Assembly: GCA_947648385.1 (NCBI GenBank)
Contig: CANSNO010000006.1
Location: 1-48,145 of the forward strand
Reading direction: 5' to 3'
Origin: an uncultured Clostridia bacterium
GTDB taxonomy: Bacteria; Bacillota; Clostridia; Oscillospirales; Butyricicoccaceae
Length of the DNA: 48,145 nt
Shown here: piece after piece, positions 15,986 through 24,185 of the stretch
Numbering within the stretch: position 1 is the stretch's first letter
Layout: each line of letters begins with the position of its first letter
The notes under the pieces: generated by a model
Seen by the model: the letters and a program-made list of their open reading frames with translations, nothing else
The model's database searches: none
What the model was told of the DNA's origin: nothing
Translations under genes and position numbers: made by a program

Positions 15986-16628
15986 ATATTCTCCAGTCGC
16001 TGACACGCCAGTTGTCGTCAGGCAGGCGGTCTTTAACCGTTATCAGATCGAGCCTATCGACCTTATCCTTTTCCACATCGTACACAAGATAATAATAACC
16101 GTTTCCGGCGACGGGGTCTTTATCGACGAGACAATAAATCTTGCCGCCAATCATATAAGACCTGTATCCCCAATAGCTTTCCTCTGAGTTTTCAAACTCC
16201 ATGCCCTCGGCCGACATTGTCCTTTCTGATATCAGCTCCAGCGACGGCGAAAAAATGTCGGCTTTCAGCCCGCCGCCGCTTGTCGTCGAACGGACAAAAA
16301 GATAGTTGCCGTTCTTCAACAGAAACCCGTCTGTGTAACCCTCCGCCTCTTTTTGACTCATGAGGTAATGGCCTCTGTAATTATAACTGCCGGTATCTTC
16401 CGTATCTTTGTCAAGCTCCGCGTTTCTCTCCATCTTGCCATCATAATACACCACACTGCGGTAGGTTGGGCCGACCTCCGTTTGAATACAGAGAGCGGGT
16501 GCGGGGCCGTCTCCCCCGATAAAATGCTCGACTGTCACAGAGGGATACCTGTAAAGCTGCCTGAAAAACGGAAAAATCAAGAGAAACATCCCCACGACGA
16601 CCAGCGCGATTTTTGCCCTTTTGCCCAT
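15966..16628 (-). CDS. Membrane-anchored protein of unknown function
   Basis: 220-residue protein. A single N-terminal hydrophobic segment (about residues 6-23, KIALVVVGMFLLIFPFF) precedes an extracytoplasmic domain rich in Tyr and beta-turns (GNYLFVRSTTSGGG, YYYLVYDVEKDKVDRLDL), which looks like repeated beta-propeller or sheet strands. I do not recognise the family. The ribosome site AAGGGGGC lies 8 bases before the ATG. It is the first gene of a two-gene unit with 15572-15985. Confidence 0.65.
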   Translation of the reverse strand: MGKRAKIALVVVGMFLLIFPFFRQLYRYPSVTVEHFIGGDGPAPALCIQTEVGPTYRSVVYYDGKMERNAELDKDTEDTGSYNYRGHYLMSQKEAEGYTDGFLLKNGNYLFVRSTTSGGGLKADIFSPSLELISERTMSAEGMEFENSEESYWGYRSYMIGGKIYCLVDKDPVAGNGYYYLVYDVEKDKVDRLDLITVKDRLPDDNWRVSDWRIYEEEDK

Positions 16629-16739
16629 TTAAACCGCCCCCTTTTCTTTTATCTTACCGCTTTTCAGACCCTCGGGGCAAGGGTTTGTTCCATTCTTGTC
16701 AAATGTTTGTGAAATATGGACAGTTTACCTCCGCCCCTG

Positions 16740-16801
16740 TAGTGCGCTCTAACTAAAAAGCCTCAAAATGAAAGAAACAGCGATTTAGTTATAGCGCACT
16801 A
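16740..16801. repeat. Near-perfect 18-bp inverted repeat between divergent genes
   Basis: TAGTGCGCTCTAACTAAA (16740-16757) is the reverse complement of 16784-16801 with one mismatch; the loop is 26 bp. It lies between two divergently transcribed small membrane-protein units. It could be an operator, a small mobile unit or the remnant of one. No T run follows either arm, so it is not a typical terminator. Confidence 0.7.
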
Positions 16802-16911
16802 TATAAGTGACAAAGCACTGGCTATATTGCACGAAATTTTGATAATTAAGCAACAATCCCTTGCTTTTACCGTCATAACGGCATTAAAATAAAAGAAAAG
16901 GGGAGAGCACA

Positions 16912-17340
16912 ATGAAAAAGAGAAAAATAATCGCGTGGGGCATGGTTTTGTTTTCGTTGCTCGGCCTTATAGTTATCGGCAAAGCAGGCTTTGATAGAAA
17001 CGGCCCTAAATATTGGGACTTCATTCACGGCGTATGGCTGACCGACCTTATACCAATAGTGGGCCAAGTTATTTTCGGCATGGCGTTAGCCCTTATCTCC
17101 GGCGGCAAAAGGAGAACAAGCCCAAACAAAGTTGCACTATGCGTCGGTCTTTTAATAATCTTCCGTGAACTTCTGTATATTTTAAATGAATATCTTTTTG
17201 TGAACGGAAGCCAATGGCTTATTTCCGACGTCAATTTGTGGCAGATCCTGTCGGGCCACTATTACGACACCGTCATAACTCTTGTTCGCGTGCTGGGTGG
17301 TTTTTTGACGGTCAACAGCTTTTACGGTAAAGAGGAATAA
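16912..17340 (+). CDS. Small integral membrane protein of unknown function
   Basis: 142 residues with about four hydrophobic segments (roughly 8-25, 43-66, 76-92 and 115-135) and a Lys/Arg-rich N-terminus and middle loop (GGKRRTSPNK) that suggest cytoplasmic sides. No known domain is recognised. The ribosome site AAGGGGAGA is 6 bases upstream of the ATG. A possible promoter is TTGCTT (16861-16866), 18 bp, TAAAAT (16885-16890), which would leave only a very short leader. Base composition is more AT-rich than in the conserved genes around it. Confidence 0.65.
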   Translation: MKKRKIIAWGMVLFSLLGLIVIGKAGFDRNGPKYWDFIHGVWLTDLIPIVGQVIFGMALALISGGKRRTSPNKVALCVGLLIIFRELLYILNEYLFVNGSQWLISDVNLWQILSGHYYDTVITLVRVLGGFLTVNSFYGKEE

Positions 17341-17377
17341 AACAATCCCCCGAAGGCGGAGCCTTCGGGGGATTGTT
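17341..17377. terminator. Bidirectional terminator
   Basis: A perfect 17-bp stem, AACAATCCCCCGAAGGC (17341-17357) with GCCTTCGGGGGATTGTT (17361-17377), and a 3-nt loop. It lies between convergent genes. Confidence 0.85.
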
Positions 17378-17386
17378 ACGTATCAG

Positions 17387-18727
17387 CTATATTTTCAGTT
17401 CTCGACTGTTTTCGGTAAAGAGCGCCTTACCGTATATCAGCATAAAGGAGAAATAGAAACCCGATGTGACGCTGAACAGCACATGGCCGGCGATTATCAG
17501 ATACCCTGCGCACAGGCCGAGGGAGACGAGGCAGGCGAGGGGCATAAGGTCGTTTTTAAGGCCTTTAGTATTCTTAAAAAAGCTTATGACAAAGCCGAAG
17601 CCCAATTTGAGATATACCCACAGCATGACGACCGCGCCGAATATGCCGTAATAAATGGCCACCTCGAAGAGATCCATCTCGATAATAGCTGTCTGGGTGC
17701 CGCGGCCCACGCCGAAGATATAGGAATATACCCCTCCGTCCTTCAGGGTGCCGTAAGCCTTGGCCAGCTTGGTCTGGCGGCCCGAAAGGAGCGCCGTGGC
17801 GGCCCCCTCCTTTTCCATGGTCAGGCCGGGACTCATAAATGATTCCTTTATGCTCCCGAATATGGAGGTCTCGGAAAAGACCGACATAAGGCCGAATATC
17901 AAAAGGCAGGTGACGGCCATGACGGCCACCCTGACGGCGGCCTGTTTGTCATGACCCTTGGAGGCCAGACGCCACAGTGCGCAGCAGGCCATGACTGCCG
18001 CCGTGGCTATGACGGCAAGAAAGGCCGTCTTTGTGCCTATCAGCATGAGGCTGATAGAGGTCAGGGCCACGCTCAGGTCGTAAAAGACATATTTTTTCAC
18101 GTCGGTTTTGTCAAGCTGCATAAAGGCGCACATGACGACGGGCAGGCCTATCATCAGTATGGCCGTGATGTCGTTGCCCGAATAGAAAAAGCCTCGCGCG
18201 CCGCGGTAGCCGTAACGGTCGGCATAGGTGGTATAGCCCATATTGAACATAAAGGACACAACGATGGTGGCCGAAAGGAGAAGCAGGGAGAAGCAAAGCA
18301 CGTCGTTGAGCTTTTTTATAAGCTCCTCGCGGCTGACGCCCATGCGGCGAAAGACGGCCATATAGACAAGTATGACTGCCAGATTATAGGCAAAACGGGC
18401 GATATACTGTATATCTCCGTAAAGGTTAAAAGAATAGAAGAACAGCACCTCGCCGACGACCGACATGAGCCACGCCGCCCCCACGGGCAAGGCCGCCCCG
18501 ATGGCCTTTTTGTCCCAGGCTATCAACGCCGACAGGGCGAAGAGAAGCAGCACGGCCATCCTTATCATCAGGCTTGGGGTGACGGGCACCGTGATGGTGT
18601 CGAAGTTCCTCTCGGTCATCGTCTCAAGGACTTTGATATATACGCCGCTTATGACGTCGAGGAAGGGGTTTATTATCAGAAAGGCCAGGAAAAACCTGTC
18701 CAGCTTTTTTGTTATCTTTTCTGCCAT
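17387..18727 (-). CDS. O-antigen ligase/polymerase-like membrane protein
   Basis: 446-residue polytopic protein with ten or more hydrophobic helices and one larger outer loop, the layout of the O-antigen ligase/Wzy superfamily. The loop contains LLSGRQTKLAKAYGTL, similar to the SGR-type motif of the superfamily. In Gram-positive bacteria such proteins polymerise or transfer cell-surface polysaccharides. No glycosyltransferases or flippase genes are adjacent, so this is an orphan and the substrate is unknown. The ribosome site is CGGAG, 9 bases before the ATG. Confidence 0.75.
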   Translation of the reverse strand: MAEKITKKLDRFFLAFLIINPFLDVISGVYIKVLETMTERNFDTITVPVTPSLMIRMAVLLLFALSALIAWDKKAIGAALPVGAAWLMSVVGEVLFFYSFNLYGDIQYIARFAYNLAVILVYMAVFRRMGVSREELIKKLNDVLCFSLLLLSATIVVSFMFNMGYTTYADRYGYRGARGFFYSGNDITAILMIGLPVVMCAFMQLDKTDVKKYVFYDLSVALTSISLMLIGTKTAFLAVIATAAVMACCALWRLASKGHDKQAAVRVAVMAVTCLLIFGLMSVFSETSIFGSIKESFMSPGLTMEKEGAATALLSGRQTKLAKAYGTLKDGGVYSYIFGVGRGTQTAIIEMDLFEVAIYYGIFGAVVMLWVYLKLGFGFVISFFKNTKGLKNDLMPLACLVSLGLCAGYLIIAGHVLFSVTSGFYFSFMLIYGKALFTENSRELKI

Positions 18728-18838
18728 GATATTAACTCCGAAAGGGGATTTTTACTTATTTTAGCACAAAAGCCCCATAAAAACAACCCACGCGGAAAAA
18801 CCTTAACATTTTTACCCTTGACCTTTGCTCTTGTCCTT

Positions 18839-18861
18839 GCCTCCCTTTGCACAAGGGAGGC
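18839..18861. repeat. Isolated end of repeat family C
   Basis: The palindrome GCCTCCCTTTGCACAAGGGA plus GGC lies downstream of the ABC permease gene, where it may terminate transcription from the minus strand. Confidence 0.6.
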
Positions 18862-18872
18862 GTAAAATAAAA

Positions 18873-20900
18873 TTATGAAACTATTTTATAATAGGTTCCG
18901 GCCGTCATAGAGTATACGGCGGCGTAAAGCAAAGCAAAAACGGCAAACACCGCGCCTGTGCATTTTGCCACCAGCAGTCCGTCGGTGATGGAAAAGAGCC
19001 TGAGCAGAAGCAGCATTATGGGAAAATCAAAGGCGATGTGCATGGTGGCCACCAGCAGGGGCAGGAAAAACACCATGAGTATCTGCGCTCTGACCGAGCT
19101 TTTGACCTCCTTGTGGGACAGGCCCACCTGCTGCATTATCTTAAAACGCTCGCGGTCGTCATATCCCTCGGTCACCTGCTTGTAATAGATGATAAGGGCG
19201 GCTCCCATGACGAATATCAGCCCAAGGAAGATGCCGATAAAGAGGAAGGAGCCGTTCATGGTGTAGACCTCCCGGCGGTAGGACTCCCTGCCGTCGACGC
19301 GGAGGGACATAAATCTGTTCTCCCCGTCTCCGTTGAGCCTGTCGCGGAGATTTTCAAAGAGGTAGTTGCGGCAGGTCTCCTGAGTTTCATAGTCCTTTTT
19401 AGTCAGCTCTGTCCTGACCTCGCATCTGATGTGGGATTTTTCATCGCCGTATCGCGAGGCCTGGGCGTCATAAGCCGCCATAAGCCCACTTGCATCGGGG
19501 ACGACGAGATAGCAGGTCTCGGTAAGGTCATTTGCGAAATAGCTGACGACAAAGTTCTTTTCCATGGAGAGCAGTTCAAAGGCCATGACGCCTCCGGGGC
19601 CGAAATCTATCGTCATGCGCGTGGGGCGCGTCTCTCGGCTCCACGCCATATATGCCTGACCCTTTTCGGGCGGCGTCAGCTCCGGAAAGAGAAGCTCCTT
19701 CGCCTCGTCGTAAGGTATGACGACGATATTGAATACGCCGCGGCTGTTGGTGGCATAATTTCCGCTGTCGGTAGTGAAAGCTCCCTCCCCCTGATACATG
19801 GCGGCAAAGGCGATATAACGATAGGCCGCCGTCCTTTCGACCCGGGCGCCGCTTTCGGCCGCCATGAGCCTGACCGTGTCGACTATTCCGCCCATATCCT
19901 CCTTTTCATCCTTGAATACCACCGTCGAGGTGATATCGGCCGGGCAGCGGCTTTCGATGGAATCCTCCGTGCCGACGTAAAGGGACACCGTGCCGGAAAG
20001 CATGACAAGCACCATGGTGGAGAGTATACAGATGTTGGCAAGGCCGACGGCGTTGCGCTTCATGCGGTAGAGCATACCCGAAAGGGCGATGAAATTGCGG
20101 CTCTTATAATAAAAACGCAAATTCCTTTTGAGCAGCTTCATGACGGCTATGCTGACCGTTGTAAAAAGCAGATATGTGCCGATTATGACAAGAAACACGG
20201 CGGCGAAATAAAAGGCCAGAGCCTCGACGGCCGTAGTGACATTTAGGGCGATATAATATCCGCCGCCGAGGGCGGCTATGCCTATCAGCGTCAGAAGCCA
20301 GCTTGCCTTCGGCTCTTTCTCGCCGGCCTTCTGGCTTCCCATAAGCTGTATGGTGTTGAACCTCATGACCGTCCACAGGTTGCTCAAAAGGGTAAAGCCG
20401 ATTATAACGGCAAAGAGCAAGACCGTTTGAGAAACCATTTCAAATGACACATAAAAACCGAAGGGCACGGGAAAATCGACAATTTTATAAAGAGCCAGCA
20501 GGCACAGCTTATAAAACAGGACGCCCACACCGATTCCGGCCGCGACGCCGACGGCGCCGATAATAAGGGTCTCCACCGACAGCATAAGGGCGATATGTCT
20601 TTTGCCCATACCCAGAACAGAATAAAGGCCCATTTCCTTCTGCCTGCGCTTGACGACAAAGCTGTTGGTGTATATAAGAAATATGGCCGAGAAAAAGAGA
20701 ATGACAGCACTGCCTATATTCATCATGGAGATGACATAGGCGTTGCCCCTCATCTCCATAATGCCGGGGTCGTTGCCCAAAGCCAGGCAAATATAATATC
20801 CGGCCACGGTCCCGATGATTGTCAGCAGATAGGGAAAGAATATCCTGCGGTTGCTTTTTATGTTCTGCACCGCCATTTTGGCGAATATGTGCTTACTCAT
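18873..20900 (-). CDS. BceB-type ABC transporter permease (FtsX-like)
   Basis: 675-residue permease with the BceB/VraG layout: about ten transmembrane helices and a large extracytoplasmic domain of about 200 residues (roughly 325-530) between helices 7 and 8. The FtsX-like segment near residues 60-105 (SAIFLIYTNSFVVKRRQKEMGLYSVLGM) is typical. Members give resistance to cell-wall-active peptides and signal to a histidine kinase. Its start overlaps the ATPase gene stop by 8 bases. No BceRS kinase-regulator pair is in the window, which is unusual for this family. Confidence 0.88.
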   Translation of the reverse strand: MSKHIFAKMAVQNIKSNRRIFFPYLLTIIGTVAGYYICLALGNDPGIMEMRGNAYVISMMNIGSAVILFFSAIFLIYTNSFVVKRRQKEMGLYSVLGMGKRHIALMLSVETLIIGAVGVAAGIGVGVLFYKLCLLALYKIVDFPVPFGFYVSFEMVSQTVLLFAVIIGFTLLSNLWTVMRFNTIQLMGSQKAGEKEPKASWLLTLIGIAALGGGYYIALNVTTAVEALAFYFAAVFLVIIGTYLLFTTVSIAVMKLLKRNLRFYYKSRNFIALSGMLYRMKRNAVGLANICILSTMVLVMLSGTVSLYVGTEDSIESRCPADITSTVVFKDEKEDMGGIVDTVRLMAAESGARVERTAAYRYIAFAAMYQGEGAFTTDSGNYATNSRGVFNIVVIPYDEAKELLFPELTPPEKGQAYMAWSRETRPTRMTIDFGPGGVMAFELLSMEKNFVVSYFANDLTETCYLVVPDASGLMAAYDAQASRYGDEKSHIRCEVRTELTKKDYETQETCRNYLFENLRDRLNGDGENRFMSLRVDGRESYRREVYTMNGSFLFIGIFLGLIFVMGAALIIYYKQVTEGYDDRERFKIMQQVGLSHKEVKSSVRAQILMVFFLPLLVATMHIAFDFPIMLLLLRLFSITDGLLVAKCTGAVFAVFALLYAAVYSMTAGTYYKIVS

Positions 20901-21660
20901 CCTTTTCCCCTCCCGTCGTCAGGAGTGTCAGCGTGTCGGAAACGCGCTGGAACATCTCCTCAAAGCCCATCTGTCCCCTGTAAATCTGGTGGAAAATGCG
21001 GCCGTCCTTGATGAAAAGCACCCTTTTGGCGTGGCTGGCCGCCTTGACCGAGTGGGTGACCATAAGTATGGTCTGGCCGTCGCCGTTTATCTCGTCAAAA
21101 AGGTTCAGGAGATTGTCGGAGGCCTTGGAATCAAGGGCGCCCGTCGGCTCGTCGGCCAGTATCAGCTTGGGGTCGGTTATCAAGGCCCTTGCCACGGCTG
21201 CCCTCTGCTTCTGTCCGCCCGAGACCTCATAGGGGAACTTGTTAAGTATATCGTCAATGCCCAGCCTTCTGGCGATGGGGTTGAGCCTGACCTTCATCTG
21301 GGCGTAGTTGCGGCCCGAAAGGACGAGGGGCAGAAAGATATTGTCCATCAGGCTGAAGGTGTCAAGCAGGTTGAAATCCTGAAAGACAAAGCCAAGGTTC
21401 TCCCTGCGGAAGGCGGCAAGGCGGCTGTCGGGTATGGCCGTTATATCCTCGCCCATAAGCTTGACATATCCCGAGGTCGGCCTGTCAAGAGAGGCCAGAA
21501 TATTGAGAAGAGTCGTCTTGCCCGAGCCCGACTCGCCCATAAATGCGACGAACTCGCCCTCCTCCACCGAAAAGCTGACGTCGGTCAGGGCCTGCACCTT
21601 GTTTCCTCCGAAACGGCTGGTATAAACCTTTTTTAAATTATTCACTTCAAGCATGACCAT
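20893..21660 (-). CDS. BceA-type ABC transporter ATPase
   Basis: 255-residue cytoplasmic ATPase. Walker A is GESGSGKTT near residue 41, the Q-loop FVFQDFNLLD, the signature VSGGQKQRAAVARAL, Walker B LILADEPTGALD, and the H-loop MVTHS. This is the LolD/MacB/BceA subtype that partners FtsX-like permeases. I start at 21660, because CGGAGG lies 9 bases upstream; a second ATG two codons later would be 15 bases away. It is the first gene of the two-gene operon, which has an operator-like direct repeat upstream. Confidence 0.92.
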   Translation of the reverse strand: MVMLEVNNLKKVYTSRFGGNKVQALTDVSFSVEEGEFVAFMGESGSGKTTLLNILASLDRPTSGYVKLMGEDITAIPDSRLAAFRRENLGFVFQDFNLLDTFSLMDNIFLPLVLSGRNYAQMKVRLNPIARRLGIDDILNKFPYEVSGGQKQRAAVARALITDPKLILADEPTGALDSKASDNLLNLFDEINGDGQTILMVTHSVKAASHAKRVLFIKDGRIFHQIYRGQMGFEEMFQRVSDTLTLLTTGGEKDE

Positions 21661-21694
21661 TTGCTTTTTCCTCCGTTTGAAACTTTATCAGCCT

Positions 21695-21759
21695 ATTTTA
21701 ACCTCGCCGTTTCTCGCGCGCCATAGCTTTAGCTTACATCTGCCTTACATTTTTGTAAG
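21695..21759 (-). promoter_or_regulatory. Activator-type promoter region of the BceAB-like operon
   Basis: On the plus strand CTTACAT occurs at 21733-21739 and 21744-21750, an 11-bp period. The second copy also forms the palindrome CTTACA-TTTT-TGTAAG (21744-21759). A -10 TAAAAT (minus strand of 21695-21700) lacks a -35 at the normal distance. The repeats would be centred about 50-70 bp upstream of the start point. This is the usual arrangement for an OmpR-type response regulator, which also controls bceAB operons; no such regulator gene is nearby. Confidence 0.5.
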
Positions 21760-21799
21760 ATTGCACTTATTACAGCCCACGGCGGCTTGCCGCCTGTTC

Positions 21800-21998
21800 A
21801 ATACGCCCTTGACCTTGCCGGAGGCTATCGGAGCGAGGGGCCGCCCGCCGCTTTGCGATGCTTTTCGCAAAGTCGGTGGGGACGACTTGTACCTCTTTCT
21901 GGGGGTCAGGGGGGCAGGGCATCCCCCTGTTTGTTTTTTGTTTCTTTTTTACAAAAAAGAAAAGTCTTTTGGATACTTTTCGACTCCGAAAAGTATCG
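21800..21998. repeat. Gene-free stretch with repeat B copy 3 and other repeat pieces
   Basis: The 520 bp between the BceA-like gene and the next operon contain no convincing ORF. Near 21809 CTTGACCTTGCCGGAGGCTATC repeats the segment near 3677 with one change. At 21931-21998 lies a family B relative with GATACTTTTCGACTCCGAAAAGTATC as its second hairpin. At 22062-22074 there is a GTCGCCGTACGGCGAC palindrome. Confidence 0.45.
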
Positions 21999-22182
21999 GG
22001 AGGATGGGTGAGGAAACTAAACGATTATAACTTCCAAGAAACAGAAAAAAGAACAAGAAAGAATCCCTCAGTCGCCGTACGGCGACAGCCCCATTTGCAC
22101 ATATGGGTCAAGGGCTTAGAGAAAAATGAAAAACAATCCCCCGACGCGCAAGAAGAACGCCATAAAGGCGAGCAAGAGATAA

Positions 22183-22208
22183 AAAAGCCGCCTTGCGGCG
22201 ACTTTTAT
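22183..22208 (-). terminator. Terminator of the S9/rluD/yfbR operon
   Basis: On the minus strand GTCGCCGCAAGGCGGC is followed by TTTTTTATCT, immediately after the stop codon at 22209. Confidence 0.7.
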
Positions 22209-22703
22209 CTATCTTTCGCTTTGCCTTTTGGCAGCCTTATAGCTCTCCATGTCAAGAACCTTATGCTCTATCAGCGTGGCGATGGCCAGCTCCAGCTCCT
22301 TTTCGGGAAAGAGCAGCTCTATTTCCTTTGTAAGGGCCGAAAGGCGGAGCCTGTAGCCGTCCTTTTCCTCACTGCCCAGGTCGTAATATTTTATGTTCTT
22401 ATAGGGCGTACTGCGGCCGTTTATATATACGCCGTAATCGCTGAGGCCGTTTTTTATGGCGAAATTGAGGACGGCCGCCAGAATTATGCCGCCCGATGCC
22501 AAAAGGACGCCGCCCCCCGTGCCCCAGCGCCTCGTCATGATGACGACGGCCGCAACGGCGAATAATATAATGCCCACCTTCTGCCCGGGCACCTTGGCCC
22601 TGACCTTTATCTTTTTGTTGGTAAAGGAGACTGCCGAAAGCTCCCAAAGGCTGAGCAGCACGCATATGCCGAAAATGGCCTTTACCGTGAAATCCGTTCC
22701 CAT
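22209..22703 (-). CDS. Membrane protein of unknown function
   Basis: 164-residue protein with three hydrophobic segments in the N-terminal 95 residues (about 7-27, 42-58 and 64-84), then a cytoplasmic-looking domain with YGVYINGRSTPYKNIKYYDLG and a C-terminal amphipathic region. The second half resembles a PH-like bacterial DUF5673-type fold (a strand, 'in-plane' Tyr motif, then a helix), but this is a guess. AGGAGG lies 8 bases before the chosen ATG at 22703, just after the yfbR stop. Last gene of the operon. Confidence 0.65.
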   Translation of the reverse strand: MGTDFTVKAIFGICVLLSLWELSAVSFTNKKIKVRAKVPGQKVGIILFAVAAVVIMTRRWGTGGGVLLASGGIILAAVLNFAIKNGLSDYGVYINGRSTPYKNIKYYDLGSEEKDGYRLRLSALTKEIELLFPEKELELAIATLIEHKVLDMESYKAAKRQSER

Positions 22704-22704
22704 G

Positions 22705-23295
22705 CTATCTATCCTCCTGAAGCTCGTCAAGGGTAAACTCATACCGATTGCCGAAGCGCGACATATAAAGGTCGGCCTCCTCCATGCCCATATCGGCTAT
22801 GGCCTGCTTGAGCTGGCCCTCGGCCCTCTCGAACTCGCGGTTGCCGCTCTTGCGCTCCTCGACGCATTTGATATAGGCCGATATTTTGTCGGCCGCCTTG
22901 ATATAGCGGTAAAACTCCGGCCTGTCGGTCTCGAAATCAAATATGGCCTTGTATGTGGGGGCCATATCGTCGGGAAGCATGGCCAGCAGGCTGGCCGCGG
23001 CCCCCTCCTCCACCGAGCGGTAGGCCTCCCTTATGGCCGGATTGTTGTATTTGACGGGAGTGGGAAGGTCGCCCGTCAATATCTCGGGGGCGTCGTGAAA
23101 AAGGGCCGCCGCCGCTATCTGGCCGGGGTCGATATCCTTATTGAATATATCCCTTCCCATGACGGCCAGAGCGTGGGCGATGACGGCCGTCTCGAAGGAA
23201 TGCTCCGAAAGGCTTTCGCGAAGAGAGTTTCTCATCAGTCCCCATCTCGTTATATATTTCATCCTGCCTATCATGGCAAAAAAACCGTTTTTCAT
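22705..23295 (-). CDS. 5'-deoxynucleotidase, HD domain (YfbR-like)
   Basis: HD-domain phosphohydrolase of 196 residues that removes phosphate from deoxyribonucleoside 5'-monophosphates. The N-terminus matches the family: NGFFAMIGRMKYITRWGLMR, then SEHSFETAV carrying the first metal His. The HD motif is LFHDAPEILTGDLPTPVKY near residue 66, and the last Asp is in AADKISAYIK near residue 134. The start overlaps the rluD-type stop by 4 bases (ATGA), which suggests translational coupling. A role in dNTP balance is known for E. coli YfbR and inferred here. Confidence 0.9.
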   Translation of the reverse strand: MKNGFFAMIGRMKYITRWGLMRNSLRESLSEHSFETAVIAHALAVMGRDIFNKDIDPGQIAAAALFHDAPEILTGDLPTPVKYNNPAIREAYRSVEEGAAASLLAMLPDDMAPTYKAIFDFETDRPEFYRYIKAADKISAYIKCVEERKSGNREFERAEGQLKQAIADMGMEEADLYMSRFGNRYEFTLDELQEDR

Positions 23296-24185
23296 ATTTC
23301 TCCTTTTAAAGCCCTTTCAAGCTCGCGCGGCAGGGGGCTTTCCAGCTCGACGCGCCTGTCCTCAAGCTCTATATTTATATAACAGGAGTGGAGAGCCACG
23401 CGGTCAAAGCCCTCTATCTCCTCCCCGTACATAAAATCCCCCACAAGGGGACAGCCCATATGCGCCATATGCACCCTTATCTGGTGGGTGCGGCCCGTCT
23501 CAAGCTGTAAAGCTATAAGCGAGCGTCCCCCATGGGTCTCCAGCGTCTCATAGTGGGTCACGGCCCTTTGGCCCCCCTCAAAATCGACGCGCCGTTTTAT
23601 GCCGCGCCCCTCTTCCAATCCTATAGGCAGGTCTATGACACCCTTTGGCGGACAGGGCGCGCCCTGACACACGGCCAGATACCGCCTTGTTATGTGCCCC
23701 TCATGGAGGGCATTTTCCAAGACACCGGCGGCGTGCTTGCTCTTGGCGACGCACATAAGGCCGCTGGTGCCTCTGTCGAGGCGGTTTATCGCGCGGAAAA
23801 CCATGTTCTGCCCTCTCTCCTCGAACATACCGACCACGAAATTGGCGACAGTTCCGTCGGGATGCCCCGGGGAGGGGTGGACGGCCACGCCCCCCGGCTT
23901 GTCTATTATAAGCATAAGCCCGTCCTCGTAGGGGATGTCGAGCTTTCCGCGCCGGGGAATTATCCCCTTGGAGCTTTCCTCGCGGCCCTGTGAAAGGGAC
24001 ATGACCTGCCCCTTTTTCGGCCTGACGCTGACAAACACCCTTTCGCCGTCCAATAATATACCGTCGGGAAGCCATTTTATCTGTCTGAGCAGGGAGGCCG
24101 AAAGGCCGAGGCGGCGCCGGGCCAGTTGGCCGAGGGTCATCCCCTCGTCCTCAGGCCCGACGGTGTATTCTATCCTGTCCGACAT
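23292..24185 (-). CDS. RluD-family 23S rRNA pseudouridine synthase
   Basis: 297-residue RNA pseudouridine synthase of the RluA/RluD family. An N-terminal S4-like RNA-binding domain (about 14-70, GMTLGQLARRRLGLS) is followed by the catalytic domain with the signature INRLDRGTSGLM, which contains the catalytic Asp near residue 135, and ETGRTHQIRVHMAHMGCPLVGD near 230. It isomerises uridines in rRNA or tRNA; the exact target site cannot be deduced. Its ATG overlaps the stop codon of the S9 peptidase gene (TAATG). Confidence 0.92.
   Translation of the reverse strand: MSDRIEYTVGPEDEGMTLGQLARRRLGLSASLLRQIKWLPDGILLDGERVFVSVRPKKGQVMSLSQGREESSKGIIPRRGKLDIPYEDGLMLIIDKPGGVAVHPSPGHPDGTVANFVVGMFEERGQNMVFRAINRLDRGTSGLMCVAKSKHAAGVLENALHEGHITRRYLAVCQGAPCPPKGVIDLPIGLEEGRGIKRRVDFEGGQRAVTHYETLETHGGRSLIALQLETGRTHQIRVHMAHMGCPLVGDFMYGEEIEGFDRVALHSCYINIELEDRRVELESPLPRELERALKGEI

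Noticed and set aside
21858-22565. Plus-strand open frame between the BceA-like gene and the S9 operon
   Set aside because: It crosses the family B repeat, a terminator and the antisense of a real gene, with no ribosome site or coding pattern.
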